From contig QPFY01000007.1 of NCBI GenBank assembly GCA_003665825.1, forward strand, positions 372,001 through 436,000: a stretch of DNA of 64,000 bases, written 5' to 3'. Under the pieces are notes generated by a model. It made no database searches, had not been told where the DNA came from, and saw nothing but the letters and a program-made list of their open reading frames with translations. This DNA is from Microbotryum silenes-acaulis. Lineage: Eukaryota; Basidiomycota; Microbotryomycetes; Microbotryales; Microbotryaceae. A program made the position numbers and the translations under genes. Below are positions 39,933-52,514 of the stretch, piece after piece (positions within the stretch are counted from its first letter, which is position 1; every line of letters starts with the position of its first letter).

Positions 39933-42445
39933 ATGACGACCTCAACCTACAAGGGCAAGAACAAAATACCTCCCTCTACGGAACCCATCATGACCCGACT
40001 CCACATCAGTGGCTTGGCGCCGTCCGTGCAGGCCAAAGACATTGTCGATCGATTCGCTACGTTTGGGCAGGTCGAGGGGGGCGTCGAGGGCGTAGATGGG
40101 TTGAAGGTCGATGCTAATGGTAGGCTGGAGTGTGGAGATTAGTTTCGATGAGTGGAGCTGATGATGGGTGTGGGTGTCGAACAGGTGATCGCAAGGGCTA
40201 CGCTTTCGTCAACTTGCACACGACGACTCATCAGCTCAACAAGTGTACGCACCCACAGCTTGTCATGCGAGTTTAGTCTTGACCTGACCTCTCATCATCT
40301 CCTCTGCAGGCATCTCATTGCTTTCGGGCTCACTATGGAAAGGTCACAAGCTGCGCATCGCACCCGCCAAAGCCGACTACATGAAGAGGTAACTCGACCA
40401 TCTCAACTCAGGTTTCAATTTTACTAACACTCTCCTATTTTCCCCTCTACTCAGACTTGAATCCGAACGAGCCATCGCAGCCGACGTTGCAGCAGGCCTA
40501 ATCCCGGACCCTTACCTCAAGAAGAAGAAGAAGAAGCGTCGCAATCCCGACCCCAACGTCGGATTCGAAGCGACCCACTTCGAATTGGTCAGCCCTGAGA
40601 ATATTGATCAACATAGGGTAGGCAACGGCTCAGATCGTAAAAATTAAATCTAACGGCGATGCTGACTTCAACCATCTGTTGTCTATACCAGGGCTGGACC
40701 CTCGACACGACCATTCCCTCCGCGCCCATCGCCCTCTTTCCCCTCATCGTCCGTCCCTCGCACCCGATATTCCCCCCCGCCAAACCCGCGCCGACCTCCT
40801 GGACGCGCGAAACGCCCAAAGCGCGCCAAGCACGTGAATTGCGCATTAAAGCTGCGCTCGAAAGGCCCGTGTTGAAATCCAAGAGGATGAGGATCGATCC
40901 TCGGAAATGGGGGAGACGAAGGGTCGTCTTCGATCGCGATCAGGAAGAAGGGCAAGGGTTTGGGGTTGGAGTCGGGACGGGAATGATGAGGGGGTATTGG
41001 GAGTGTGAGGAGGTGGAAGGGAGGGGAATGGGAGAGGAGGTGGCGTGGATTTATAAGGCGCCTGATGGGACGGTGAGAAGGAGGGAAGTGATTAGTTTGG
41101 GGCCGGCGAGGTTTGGGGAGAGGACGGATCGGTTCACGGCGCTTTTGGAGGGGTTGAATAGGCCTGAAGGTGGGGCGAAGGTTGAGGCTGTTCATGAGGA
41201 GGACAAGGAGGTTCAAGAGGATGCTGACTCGAACCCAGAGCCAAACGATGAGGATAACCTCGCCGGATCGCCCGAAAGGCCGACAAAGAGGCTCAAATCA
41301 CTCTCTCCACCACCTTACGTCCCCGTCGCACCTCGATCCTTGCTCTACAACGAGGAAGATGCCTTCGCGCTGCTGTCGACTACGAGAGAAGAGGCCGAGT
41401 TAAAAGAGGCAAGGAGGATGGAGAAGGAGGCGCAGTTGAAGGTCTTGATGAGGTTAGTCGAGGTCGAGGCGGAGATGGATAGGGAGGACGAGGATAGGGA
41501 GAAGGCGGAGGTCCAGGGGATAGAAGGGAGGAAGCTGCCGAAGGTCGAGGGGTTCGCGAATGATGATGATGATGATTGGGGTGAGGTGCTGCGTTTGAGA
41601 GGCGGAGCAAAGACTTCGTCGGATGAAGAGGAAGACTCGAGCGACGACGATACGAGCGATGATGAGGACGAGGATGAAAGCAGTGACGAGGAAGAAGAAG
41701 ATGTGGCTGCTCCTCCTGTGGCTTCGATGTCAACTAAGCCGGCGGTAGAGGAAACGAGCACCTTGAAGCGTGGGATGCTCAAGGAAATGTTCAAGCCCAA
41801 AGCAGGTGAAGGTACGTCGAATTACAACTAAATGATCCCCATCCCGCGGGTACTGATCACCTTTGGCGGAATCGCACAGCCTCCTTCTCCATGCTCGACG
41901 GCCTCGATCTCGAGCTTGAAGAATTGGAACGCACACCATCCCCACCGCCCCAGTCGCACTTCAACGCCGGACCCTCAACGTCTTCAGCCCCTTACCAACA
42001 CCGCAACACCTTCGTCGCCCCTCCAACCTTGGGTCGATCCAGCCGCGCATGGGTAGGAACTGCCCTTACGACCCCTTTCTTCTCCTTTCCCAGCGGGGCT
42101 TTCGAAGTTCGCGGGACCGGTGAGATCAATGAGGAGGAGGTCAAGAAGATGGGTATGACGATGGAAAAGGCCGAGGAGTTGAAGAGGGAGAGTGAGCGAA
42201 ATTTGGCGGAGGGGGTGAACAAGTTTTGGGCTTATGAATCGCCGTAAGTCTCCCCCATGGCCTTGTCTCGTTATTGTGGGGACGAGAAACTAAGTCATCG
42301 GCCCTTTTCGTGACACAGTGAGGAGTTTGAGAAGCTCCATCAAGAGTTGAGGGACAAGTTGCGCGGGCATGCGCGCAAGAGGCATCGCGAGGCGGTCAAG
42401 AAGCAGAGCAAGTCGGGTAAGAAAGGGGCGACGACGATTTTGTAG
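39933..42445 (+). CDS. NOL8/Nop8-like nucleolar RRM protein
   Basis: Exons 39933-40119, 40185-40244, 40310-40388, 40455-40617, 40692-41811, 41880-42243 and 42319-42445 give 699 residues. An RRM spans roughly residues 20-105: TRLHISGLAPSVQAKDIVDR (RNP2-like), GYAFVNLHTT (RNP1-like) and LWKGHKLRIAPAKADYMKR. A Lys-rich KKKKKKRR motif follows. The middle is acidic, with long Asp/Glu/Ser runs. The C-terminus has SFSMLDGLDLELEELE, then FWAYESPEEFEKLHQELRDK and a basic end, as in NOL8/Nop8. These proteins act in early 60S ribosome assembly. Exons 2 and 3 are 60 and 79 nt. The join after AACAAGT was chosen because it restores NKCISLL. Confidence 0.87.
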
Positions 42446-43702
42446 TATCGTCGCGCTGCAAGTTTCGATTGCCGTATATTTGGTCACTTGAGCGTCTCAG
42501 AAACCGCGAATGAAGCGTGGAGTAGTGAGTCCAGGGAGTGGAATGCCTCAAAGTACAATAAGTTGGTGCAGGCGTGGAGTGCGCGATCTTTGGCCCAGCT
42601 CCAGACTCAGCCGAGGGAGCCAAACCCACGCCCTGGTCGGAATCACGTTTCCAAGATCGGCCCAGTTCATAGAGGGTGTAACTGAGTGTGCGACTTGATG
42701 ACTCGGCGCTTACATAAGCTTATCTGATAAGAAAGAACCTCTCCGGTAGCAATTACGGACTGAGACCTCAAGTCACCAAGGAGAAATCGCCAGAAAGACA
42801 TGCTCGGAGAGCTGACAAACGCGAAGTCAACCTGGGATGAGCTTTTTCAGACCTCGGAGATGAGACCCGTACGGACTTGCTCCAAGCACGCTATTCCGAA
42901 AATTTCGTGGGTACCTACCTACCTGCCTACATTTGATAGAGCCCAGTAGAACACATCTCGGAGATGCAAGACTTGGCGCACTAAGCAGGAAAGAGCGCCT
43001 CCACACTTCCTCGCCATCTCCGAGTCGCTCGTAAGCCGCTTGGCGCGCTGGCGGGTGGAGGCCCCGGCCCAGTGCGGCGCCCGCGGCGTGCTTGCGCTAG
43101 ATTGCCCTGATGACGAATCGAGCAAAATCGGTTGATTACGTATGCTCACAAAAGCCTGACTCACCCGCACGTCGAGGACCAAACCACCAGTGCAGATCAA
43201 AACCGTCGTCCTGCAAGACGACTTGGGTTTGTCTCCCTTTCTCGTCATTCCATCACTTGCTTTGGCATCGACTGCTTCGATCTCTGCAACTCGTCTGCCG
43301 CCTTGAACAGCTCTCGCCGTCCGCCTGTCAATTTACAAGTTCGCCGATCGGTTGTCACGCCTCAACGTCCTCAACCTCCACTTATCTGGTTCGCAGGCAT
43401 CGCCGCCCAAGTCAACCACTGCAGCCCGGCGCCCTCCACTTGTCACTTGAGTGCGTTCCACTTTCATCCAGGTGAGTTTGTTTCTTCCTTCCTCCTCAAC
43501 ACTTGTACCCTGCCTTTGTCAGAGACTCCGACACGTTCGCTTGCCTTCGTCCTCGCCGAGTGCTAACGCTTGAATTTTCGCGAACGCCTTCACACTCCTC
43601 TCCGGTCTGTAGGCCTACGCAACCCGTCGGACCCCGGAAAGCCTCACGCTCCTATCCGCCGTCGTCCTTCAATTTGCTTTAAACCGTCACATTCGCCAAA
43701 TA
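42446..43702. other. Intergenic upstream of the MFS gene
   Basis: About 1.26 kb. The 500 bases before 43703 are C/T-rich with CAGGTGAGT near 43470, so an untranslated first exon and 5' UTR intron are possible. No coding gene is seen. Confidence 0.4.
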
Positions 43703-45586
43703 ATGACGCCTGACATCATCCGCGACTCGACCGTCGGTCAATTGATCAACCGCTTCACCCACGGGCGTGTCTTACCTTACGCGGAACAGCGACCCGACTA
43801 CGTTCTCCCCGCTCGCTACCGCGCCGCTTTGGATGGTTCGACCATTAAAGATTCTACCTCTACTGCCGCAGCTTCGGTCACCACAAGTAGGACTGCGACC
43901 GCCGCTCCCTCATTGAAGGAAGGCGCCGAAGGGGACAAAATTTCTGCCAGCGGCAATGCCCAAGCCGCGCGCACGTTCTTGGACCTCGCGAAATCCGACC
44001 TGCACCACGGAACCGCCCCACATGAACCTACAACGGCTCTCAAGGACCTCGAGAAAGCCGACCTGCATCACGAAGCTACCCCACACGGCTCTGCACCGGT
44101 GGCCAAGGATCCCTTCCTCGTCGAGTTCGAGGAGAATGACCCTGATCGCCCGTTGAATTGGTCCAGGAGAAAGAGGCTCTTTGTCGCTACATTGATCTCA
44201 TACTTAACTTTCAGCATTTACATCGGTTCCGCAATCTACACGCCCTCCATTCCTGGTCTGATGCGGAGCTTTGGAGTCTCCCAAGTCGTGGCGACGCTCG
44301 GTCTGTCCTTGTTCGGTAAGCACGTTTTTGGCGGAGCCACCCTCAGCGCAGTGTGTTCTCGGAGCTGACACGTTGGCTTTTTCCCGATTTCAGTGCTCGC
44401 TTACGGCATTGGCCCCATGATCCTCGCTCCGCTCCAAGAGATGCCGCGACAAGGGCGAACCCCGGTTTATATCATCGGCCTCTTCCTCTTCTTCATCTTC
44501 CAGTTCCCCATCGTCTTTGCCCCCAACGTCGCGACGATCCTCGTCTTCCGCTTCTTCTCTGGCTTCGTGGGGTCTCCCGCCTTGGCAACAGGGGGTGCCA
44601 GCATGATCGATATTTTCGAACCTCGCCACGCTCCGATCGCCATCGCCGTCTGGAGCATCGGCGCTGTCTCCGGCCCCGTTCTTGGTCCCGTCATCGGTTC
44701 TTTCGCTGCGCAAGCCAATGGATGGCAGTGGCCCAACTGGGAGTTGCTGTGGATCTCTGGATTCGCCTTCCTCGTCTTGTCATTATTTCTTCCCGAGACG
44801 TTCGAACCGACGGTCCTCATCCGCCGCGCCGAGCGCATCCGCCGACTCACGGGTGACAACCGCTTCCGCACTCAAGCCGAGATTGATGCCGTCGAGGGCG
44901 AGTCGTTCCTCGAACTGCTTTGGACCAACTTCAAGCGCGCATTCCAACTCGCTGCCGAGCCCGCAGTGCTCTTCGCCAACTCATACATCGCCTTGCTCTA
45001 CGCCTGCTTCTACCTCTGGTTCGAAGCCTTCCCGATCCTCTACGTCGAGACGTACCACTTCTCGCTTGGCATCTCGGGTCTACCTTACCTCGCCTTCATC
45101 GTCTCGGGTCTCACGACCTTCTCGTTTTATATTCTCTACTTGCTCTACCACCTCAACCCGCGCATGGAAAAACCCGACTTCCAACCCGAAGCACGCCTTG
45201 AACTCGGCCTCGTTGCGGGCCTCTTCATCCCCGTCTCGCTCCTCATCTTCGGATGGTCCGGCCAGAACCAAACGCATTGGATCGTACCGACAATCGGGGC
45301 TGGATTGTACCTTCCCGGAATTTTCCTCATCTTCCAATGCATCCTCATGTACATCTCGAGCTCGTACCCCCCCGCCTTGGCGGCCTCGATCCTCGCGGGC
45401 AATGATCTTTTCCGTTCGAGTTTCGCCAGCGTGTTCCCGCTCTTTGGTACGCGCTTCTTCAAGGTCCTCGGTTTGGGAGGTGGATCGTCCCTTTTGGCAG
45501 GCGTCAACTTGCTCATGGTCCCTTTGTTGTTCATGTTGATGAAGTTTGGACCTAGGCTTCGTGCGAGGTCCAAGTGGATTCAGTAA
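43703..45586 (+). CDS. MFS transporter, DHA1 drug:H+ antiporter type
   Basis: Exons 43703-44315 and 44394-45586 give 601 residues. A cytoplasmic N-terminus of about 160 residues precedes twelve hydrophobic segments. Motifs include ENDPDRPLNWSRRKR just before helix 1, YTPSIPGLMRSFGVS in the first loop (typical of FLR1/TPO-type antiporters), an LAYGIGPMILAPLQE helix, FRFFSGFVGSPALATGG and the motif-C-like GAVSGPVLGPVIG. The family exports drugs, polyamines or other toxic compounds at the plasma membrane; the substrate here is unknown. The N-terminal tail contains an imperfect duplication of a DLxKxDLHHxxxPH unit, unusual for the family. Confidence 0.92.
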
Positions 45587-46780
45587 GCTTCTGCTGCTCC
45601 TAGCAGGTTCGACTTTGCCACTCTTTTCAAGGCTACTCCTCTTGCCACCTTGTTGTATGACTATCGATTCAAATCGCGCTTTTTGATATCATATAATTTC
45701 TGTAGTAGTTCTTTAGAGCTTCCTTTCCCAATATCAAATCACGAGCTTCCACGACCCAAAGCCGGTTCGTAGTACTAGTGAGACGCCGGGCCCCTGTCTT
45801 GAATGTGTCCGAGGTGCGCGGTAGAGGATTGCCGGGCCTTGGCTTCTCTCCTTGTGTCGGCATGTTCCCTCGGTTCGAGGGTACGGTTTACGTGAGAGGC
45901 TCGCACTCGCACTGGCACAGGCAGCTGCAGCGTAGACGAGTTTTGACATGACCAAAAGTCACGTGGACATCACGTGATCGAGCGACGTGGATCCGACGTC
46001 GAGACTGTAGCAAAGAGTCAATATTTACTGTGCGCTTCAGAATTTCCAAAAAGATCCCTGACTCCATTTAAAATGTGAAAGATGGGTGAAGTCGTTGATC
46101 GTAGGAAAAAGAGGAGGCGGTCACGGGCCTCTCGTTTTTGGCTCGGCTGAAAGGGGGGGGGGCGGTTTTTTGGGCAGCAAGCACGGGAGTTAGTAGTGCG
46201 TGCGCGCGCTTGAACTCATTGGCTTGATTCGTTCCACCACTTTCATCGCCATCGTCACGTTGTGTCTCGGTTCGTCTCTCGGAGCGAGGTCGACAAGGCC
46301 TTCAAAGGACACGCTCGTACTCGACAGTGTTGGCCTGCAACAACTGATCGATCAGTGTCTACGCCGGCGTCGACTTGAACACGTCGGATCCGAGCCTGAA
46401 CCGCTGCTGGCTGTTGTGAGCAAGCGTGTGGGCGCGTGGAGGTCTCACTCAACATCTCGGTCTGAGGCTATACTAGGAGAGAGGTGAGTTTTCTTCTGGT
46501 GTGAATTGGGGGTTGTAGGAGTTGTGAAAGGATGCATAGTGTTTGGGTGGATGTGCACCTCGTTGTAGTCGACTACACCGCCGGCGTTCACGGAAGGCTC
46601 GATTGAGCTCACCAACTCGACGGCGCGCGCGGAGCCACGCATCGACCCGTTCAACATGGCCACATTCGCATCCCGCATCACACCGCGTCTAAAAGGCAGG
46701 ATTACGCTCGCGCGTACTCACTATGCTTCTGTAATATCACAGTCTTCTTTGATCTCCATCAACACCACACACAAGTCAGG
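45587..46780. other. Intergenic between the MFS and BRCT genes
   Basis: About 1.2 kb with a GGGGGGGGG run near 46151 followed by CGG and a T run. Small frames at 46200-46490 and 46445-46681 are unsupported. No gene is seen. Confidence 0.4.
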
Positions 46781-49700
46781 ATGGCACACGCCGCTGCTTC
46801 GCACTCGCTCGCCTCAGCGCCTGCGCTGGCGACCATCTCCGAACAAGCACAAGCACAGCCGCTGCACGTGACTCGAGGCGCCGCACGCAGGGCAGGCTTC
46901 CGCGTCACCACACCCAAATCCATCTCGACCATGTCCCGGAGTTCGAGTTCACGGTCCAGCATCTCAAGTTCCGGTTCCTCTGATCTGAGCAAGCCGACCC
47001 TGTCCAGCTTGTCTCGCCAGCGCGCGGCCAACAACAGCACCGCTAACGCCGCAGCCGCCGCCACCGTCAAAGCCGGAGCCACGAGCTTGTCGTCGAGAAG
47101 AAAATCCGTCTTGGGCGAGTCCAAAAACGTCGCCATCTCGTCGTCGTCGTCGTCGCGCTCGTTGGCCTCGTTGTCGACACCTCATCGAAAAGTTGGACGA
47201 GTCGAGGCTGGCCAAATGATGGGCATGGGCGTTATCCGCGTCGGTCCCGCCGTGCAAGCACAACGGTCACCCAAAAAGCTTGCGACACATTACGACAGTG
47301 GTTCGGCGTCGGATCCTTACTCGGTCGCGTTCATCGCCCCTCAGTTCGACCGATCACCTCACCCCGCCGCAGGGGACGAGAATGCGCAGCCGCGCCAATA
47401 CTTTGGCCTACCCTCTTCGAGTAGCCCGCGGTCGCTGTACCCTGTGTCCCCTGAGAAGCGGGTCATTTCTCAGCTGCCGAGTAGCTGGAACCTATCAGAG
47501 ACCGAGGCTACGGCTGGCTTACCGGCTCGGTTAGAGCCCTCACCTGCGCCTTCTGTGAACCGGACAACGCCGCTCAAGATTGGCACCATGTCGCCGAACA
47601 AGGAGCTTGCCCAGTCGCCGGCCCGTCGTCGTCTCTTTGAGAGCTTCGAAGGCAACAACTCGGCCTTGCCTCTGGAACTGTCACCGCCTGTGCGACAGAC
47701 CACCGTGAAAGCGTCATCCGCACCCGTCCCGCCATCGTCACCCTTGCAAACACCACGAGCACTAACCGAGTCGTCGAACCGGAAGCACTCGGCCGCCAGT
47801 GACGAATCGGACGACGAGATCGACTGGCTCAGTCCTCGCAAGAAGCCGCGACCATCGTTCCCGACATCAGCGACGCGTGCCGAGTCGTTGCCTAGCGTCT
47901 TGCAACTTCCCCCACCTCCTTCTCCGGGCCAGCTTCGTAGTCCACCGAAGAAAGCGTCGAGCTCGTCCAAGAGCACCGTCACTTCGGCTTCGACGCCACG
48001 GGCGATGCCTTCACCTTCTGTGCTATCTCGCCCGACTTTGCCAACATCGGTATCTATGCCCATGCTCGCCACGCCGAGATCCACGGCGACCTCCGTGCCG
48101 ATGGTGCGCAGTCCCGGTATCCGTTTCCCCCCTTCCCCTTTTTCGACGAGGCTACCTCCAACTGCGATCAAAGTCAACACCCCCGCTTTGACGGCAACGA
48201 TGACGCCGGCCCGACCAGCGCAGCCCGCGACACCCAGCGTCTTGCCGACTCCTTCAATCATGCTGTCTATGTCCGAGGCCCTCGATCCTCAAGTATTGGA
48301 ACCCATCGCATCGAACGCTCCTCTGATGCCACCCCCTAGGTCTCCGTCTTCCTTGTCCCTTGTACCCCAAGCCGGTCCATCAAGGCCACCCATGCCGTCG
48401 CCGGCCCATACGCGATCGTACAAGCAGCGCAAGCTGAATCTCCTAACGACGCAGGCACAACCGCACGGGCAATCCTTCCTCGTATCGTCCGGGATCCCTC
48501 GCTTTGTACCTTCGCCTAGCAAGCCGTCGATCACCTTCAACGCTCCCATTGCCCCCCCTTCACCTCTTTTTGAGCCCCTCGACATCCCCACCACCATCGA
48601 CCCGGCGTGCTTGCTCACTCAACCATGCGACGTCGACACCGCAGAAGGCGACCTCTCGAACAGCTCAACCTCCACCCTCGCATCTGCAGGCGATACGAGT
48701 TCGCTCAGCAGTTCGGGAAATTGGTCCATGTCGGAAGAGACATCGAAACGACTCGCCAACTTGCAAAGCATGCTCTCACGATTGAGCATGCCGCGACCTC
48801 CCGCTGCATCAAGCGACGAAGCGTCGACTCGTGCAATGGGAAGTGGTGCGCGTGCACCCCCTAGCAACCTGGCGGATCTGCAGGCGAGACGAGAGAGGAC
48901 CAAGGCTTTGACGGCGCATTATCGGGAGGAGTACACGGTCCCGATCGCGCCGCCTGCTGAGGAGCCGAGTACGAGTTCGAGACGGACGAAACCTGGTCCA
49001 CCGCCCGTCAAGGAGCAGCAAGCTGGTGGAATCGGGATGGGTGCCCCACCTGTTCGTCGTGGCAATGCAACAGCGATGCGAGGCGCGAACGGCATCATCG
49101 ATACTTCTTCGCGCGGTGGTCGACTGCAAAGTACTTCGAGCGCACCGAGCGTCATGGAAGGTCCTACGACGACTGTCAAGCAGAGTCGACGGGTGTCGGG
49201 AGGTCCGATCGCTTCGTCCACTTCGACGGCGACGATCGCTGCTGCCGCTGTAGGGGATGGTGAGATGTGCGCAAAACCCAAAAACAATGTGTTGCGGGGC
49301 GTTGTCGCGTTTGTGGATGTTCGAACACTTGAAGGTGACGATGCGGGCATGATCTTTACCGATATGCTCAAGTCGATGGGAGCCAGGGTTAGTCGACCAT
49401 CTCGGGCGTTTGTTTCGAAGGGGTTCAAGATAACTAAGATGTTTGGTAACAAATTTGTCACACAGGTAACAACACGCCCGACGCTTTCATTGACGCACAT
49501 CGTCTACAAATCCGGTCGTCCGGGAACACTACAACGCTACCGCACCCACGCTGACCCCAAACCCCACCTCGTCGGTATCTCCTGGGTCGTCCGTTGCGCC
49601 GAACTGAACCAACACGTCGAAGAGAAGACCTTCCTCATCGAAGCTGGGAAAGAGGATCTGTTCCAGAAGAAACGACGTTCTATGGAACCAAAGGCTTTGA

Positions 49701-49979
49701 GCGCTTTGAATGCCCCCCCTGGTGCGCTGTTGACGGCTTCGACAAACCCGGGGTTGAAGGCGACGATTGCGGCTAGTTTGGAGAGGGCGAGAAGACAGAG
49801 TATGCAATTCGCTCCGAAAGGTTAGTCCTTTGTCTGTCGGGCGGTGTTCGCTGTGTGGGGGATGAAACTGATTTGATTCCGTTCGATCTACAGTTGGTTC
49901 GCCACTCGCCAAGCGGGTCTTCGTCATGCAGTTCGAGGAAAGTACCGAGGAAGATGCGGAAGGCACGGACGAGGCTTGA
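46781..49979 (+). CDS. BRCT-domain protein with long disordered N-terminus
   Basis: Exons 46781-49387, 49466-49820 and 49894-49979 give 1,015 residues. The first ~830 residues are Ser/Pro-rich with many SP/TP sites, pointing to proline-directed kinase control. A BRCT domain follows at roughly 835-930: VLRGVVAFVDVRTLEGDDAG, a MLKSMGAR helix, LTHIVYKSGRPGTL, and LVGISWVVRCAELN with the conserved Trp. The pattern (YKSGRPGTL) is like the N-terminal BRCT of microcephalin (MCPH1), so chromatin or DNA-damage function is inferred, not shown. The 78-nt intron inside the domain keeps the frame open when unspliced; splicing was preferred because it brings GAR next to a KPS-like loop. A Glu/Asp-rich tail ends the protein. 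Confidence 0.83.
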
Positions 49980-50345
49980 GGGGGCCCGCAAGTGGAAGAC
50001 TTTGTTCAGTTCCGTATTCTATCTTCTCGGCACGAGTTCCATGATATATATATATGCTTTGTTTTGTGTCATCTTACGCAGTTCAGTCATCTCTTGAGGA
50101 TGTTTCCCACACCCTTCAAACCAAGCTCTTTTTTCCGTGACCATGAATCAGACAAATGTGAGTTACAAAACTTATAATATCAAGAGGGAATGCGGTAAGA
50201 ATGTAATAATGGGGTAACGTGATCATGATACTTCAATAAACGGAGCTGACACGAGGAAGCAAGGGGTTCGTCGATCTGACGAGGAGCCTTGCAGTCGTCG
50301 ACACTTTGGGGGACGTTATTCCTGGACAACCAGGGGATCAGCTGC
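49980..50345. other. Convergent 3' flanks
   Basis: 366 bp, AT-rich (TATATATATA near 50044), with likely poly(A) signals such as AATAAA-like runs near 50230. No gene is seen. Confidence 0.45.
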
Positions 50346-52514
50346 TTACTTACCTCCGAGGAACTGCCTCAACCACATGGGAAAGAAAGCAGGGAGGTAG
50401 TTGCCATGGCCATCACCGGCGAACCAAATGAAGCCATTAATGGGACCAAGCAAACCGAAAACCTTGAAATCCTCGAAGAAGCCAGCCCGCAAGAAGGGAG
50501 CGCAGAAGAGGGGGGCCATCCCAAAGGTGAAGAGGTTGACGAAAGCTACCGCGAGCGGGTAAGGGATGGATCGGAGTAAGCCAGGGGCCGTGCGTTTGAG
50601 GTAGGAATAAGCAATCGTTCCGACGGCTTGGGTGAAGAAGAAGGCGAGGGTCTCGCCCGATGCGCCGTTGAAGGCGAGGTGGTTCATGTATTCGTGGAAG
50701 AGACCCGACGCTGCGAAGGTGACGGTCGCGGCGACGGCTTTAGGGAAGAAGGGACTCGGCTTCTTCTTTTGGGCAGGGCTGTCGACCTTGCGCTTAAATC
50801 TCTTCTTTTCGAGGGTGCGGTCGGGCGAAGGCTCGCGAGAGGCGGCGTTGTCCGAAGCTTCGGTCTCGTCAAGCTGCGATCAGAAGAGCATGTCGAAATC
50901 AGTGTATGTAATTTGGTATAATGATTGGCGTCAGACCTACATAGTCGGGCTTGGAAACGGGACGACCGCGCGAGCGAAGCTCATGGCCATTTTTGGCGCT
51001 GACAGCGGACGAGGAGGCACTCGGCTTGCCGTTGTTGGCGCTCGACTTGGAGTTGCGCTTCGGAGGGGCCTTGAAGTGGAAGAAGACTCGAGATAAACCG
51101 TCCTTGATCGCCATGTTCCCTAATTTACGTTCGCCCCACCTCATGCTCAGTCAAGCGTGCAGTGTACGCCTGCAAACGGAGGAAAGTTCAACTTACAGCG
51201 AGCCCAGAATTCACGGATGTTGGCGGCGGCGGTGGGGTTGTTGAACATGGGCGACATCTCAACTCCGAGCAGAATGCTAAACGTGCGAAAGTCACAGGAT
51301 CAGTTGTCATTCCTCACGGCGAGGTATGGTTTGACGACAAACCCAAGCGTGCGAAGAATCGCCTCGATCAAGAAACCAAGAGTACCGAGAATAAGCAGGG
51401 CAACGACACCGGCATATAGGAAGTAGGCAGGCGTTAGGGGCTTGATGCGAACCCAAATTTCGGGAGAAGGGGCGAAGTCTTATTGACCAGCGCATTCGAG
51501 AACGATCGTCAGCCATTTGTGCCGGGTGAAGCGCGCAGGCAGCTACGTCGTTGGTCGTCGGGCAACTCTCCCCAGGCGAAGCCGGGCTCGGGCAGCGGAC
51601 TCACAGAGCAAAAAGTTGACCATCACATACTTGAGGGCGCAGAGGCCGAGCGCCTTGACGTTCTCGAGGCGAGGGTTAGGCGATGTCGCATGTTCGTTGG
51701 GGTAGGCAAACATTTGGGCGATGGTGCGAGCTGTTGTGGCCCCATTGCAACAGAGATCGATGGCACGGGGAAGATGAAGCGAGTGTGCGCGCGTGTCAGC
51801 CCAGCGCGCTTGCAGTTCGCCGTCGGCCCTCGGCCAATTATCCGATGACGACCTCCGAGGTCTCCGCGGTTCGGCGAAGGAGCCCGCGTCCACGATGATG
51901 AACTTACGTAGTCCCCAGCTGTGCACCTCGGCGGTCGAGCGCAAGAAAAAGACGTCGACGATGTTCAAGAAAGTGAGCATTCCCTGATCATGCATGTTGA
52001 TGGTGTGCCGCAATTGAGAGTCAGCAAAGTATGACCAGATCTTTGCACGCTACGGACGAGGACTTACCCAGGCGGGCAATCCGAAATCCACAATGCCCTG
52101 CAAGCAATCAAGTTTCGATGTTAGATAGATCCCTCGTTTGAACCTTGCTACAAGCCAGATCATGCGCTTACAAGACCGGTTCGACCATAACCGAGGCTCG
52201 AGGGCCACACGAGGATCGAGGTGATGCCAGCAATCGCACCGAGTGTGCGGATCGGGCCCTTGGAGAGACGCGTAAAGAGGTACAATGAGACGGCAACCGC
52301 CTGATTCGATTAAACGAGGGTCATTCTTGGTTCAGTGAAGCCGATCCCGGTGAATAAATTAAGTACAGGCCCAATGAAAGCTTACGGCGACAAAGGCGCC
52401 GTTGTGGAGTCCGACGACGACGAGCTGGTTCCAAGGTGTGTGTCGGGGCTTATAGAGGTGCACCTCATAGCCAGCATTGCTAGCAGCGGTGAAAGGGGTC
52501 ATTGAAGAAACCAT
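50346..52514 (-). CDS. MBOAT / wax-synthase-like membrane O-acyltransferase
   Basis: Nine exons on the minus strand: 52514-52386, 52300-52172, 52097-52068, 51983-51908, 51730-51605, 51478-51343, 51276-51197, 51119-50941 and 50873-50346, giving 470 residues. The N-terminal half has several hydrophobic helices. NNPTAAANIREFWARWN matches the family's EFWxxxWN signature, and FHEYMNHLAF contains the catalytic-type histidine (H360, with H355 nearby). About 75 polar residues rich in Lys and Ser separate these signatures. The protein probably transfers acyl groups to an alcohol or sterol in the ER; substrate unknown. The exon 6 donor (GTTTGT at 51342) was preferred over a nearby GTGAGG because only it keeps frame into ILLGVEMSPMF. 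The exon 5 acceptor is less certain. Confidence 0.82.

Noticed and set aside
47470..48261. 263-codon minus-strand ORF
   Set aside because: It is a shadow of the BRCT gene's Ser/Pro-rich exon and is Gly/Val-rich as expected from reverse-complemented Ser/Pro codons.
51318..51342. Alternative end of MBOAT exon 6 at the GTGAGG donor (51317)
   Set aside because: It gives a 47-nt intron in the wrong phase, with an early stop in the next exon.
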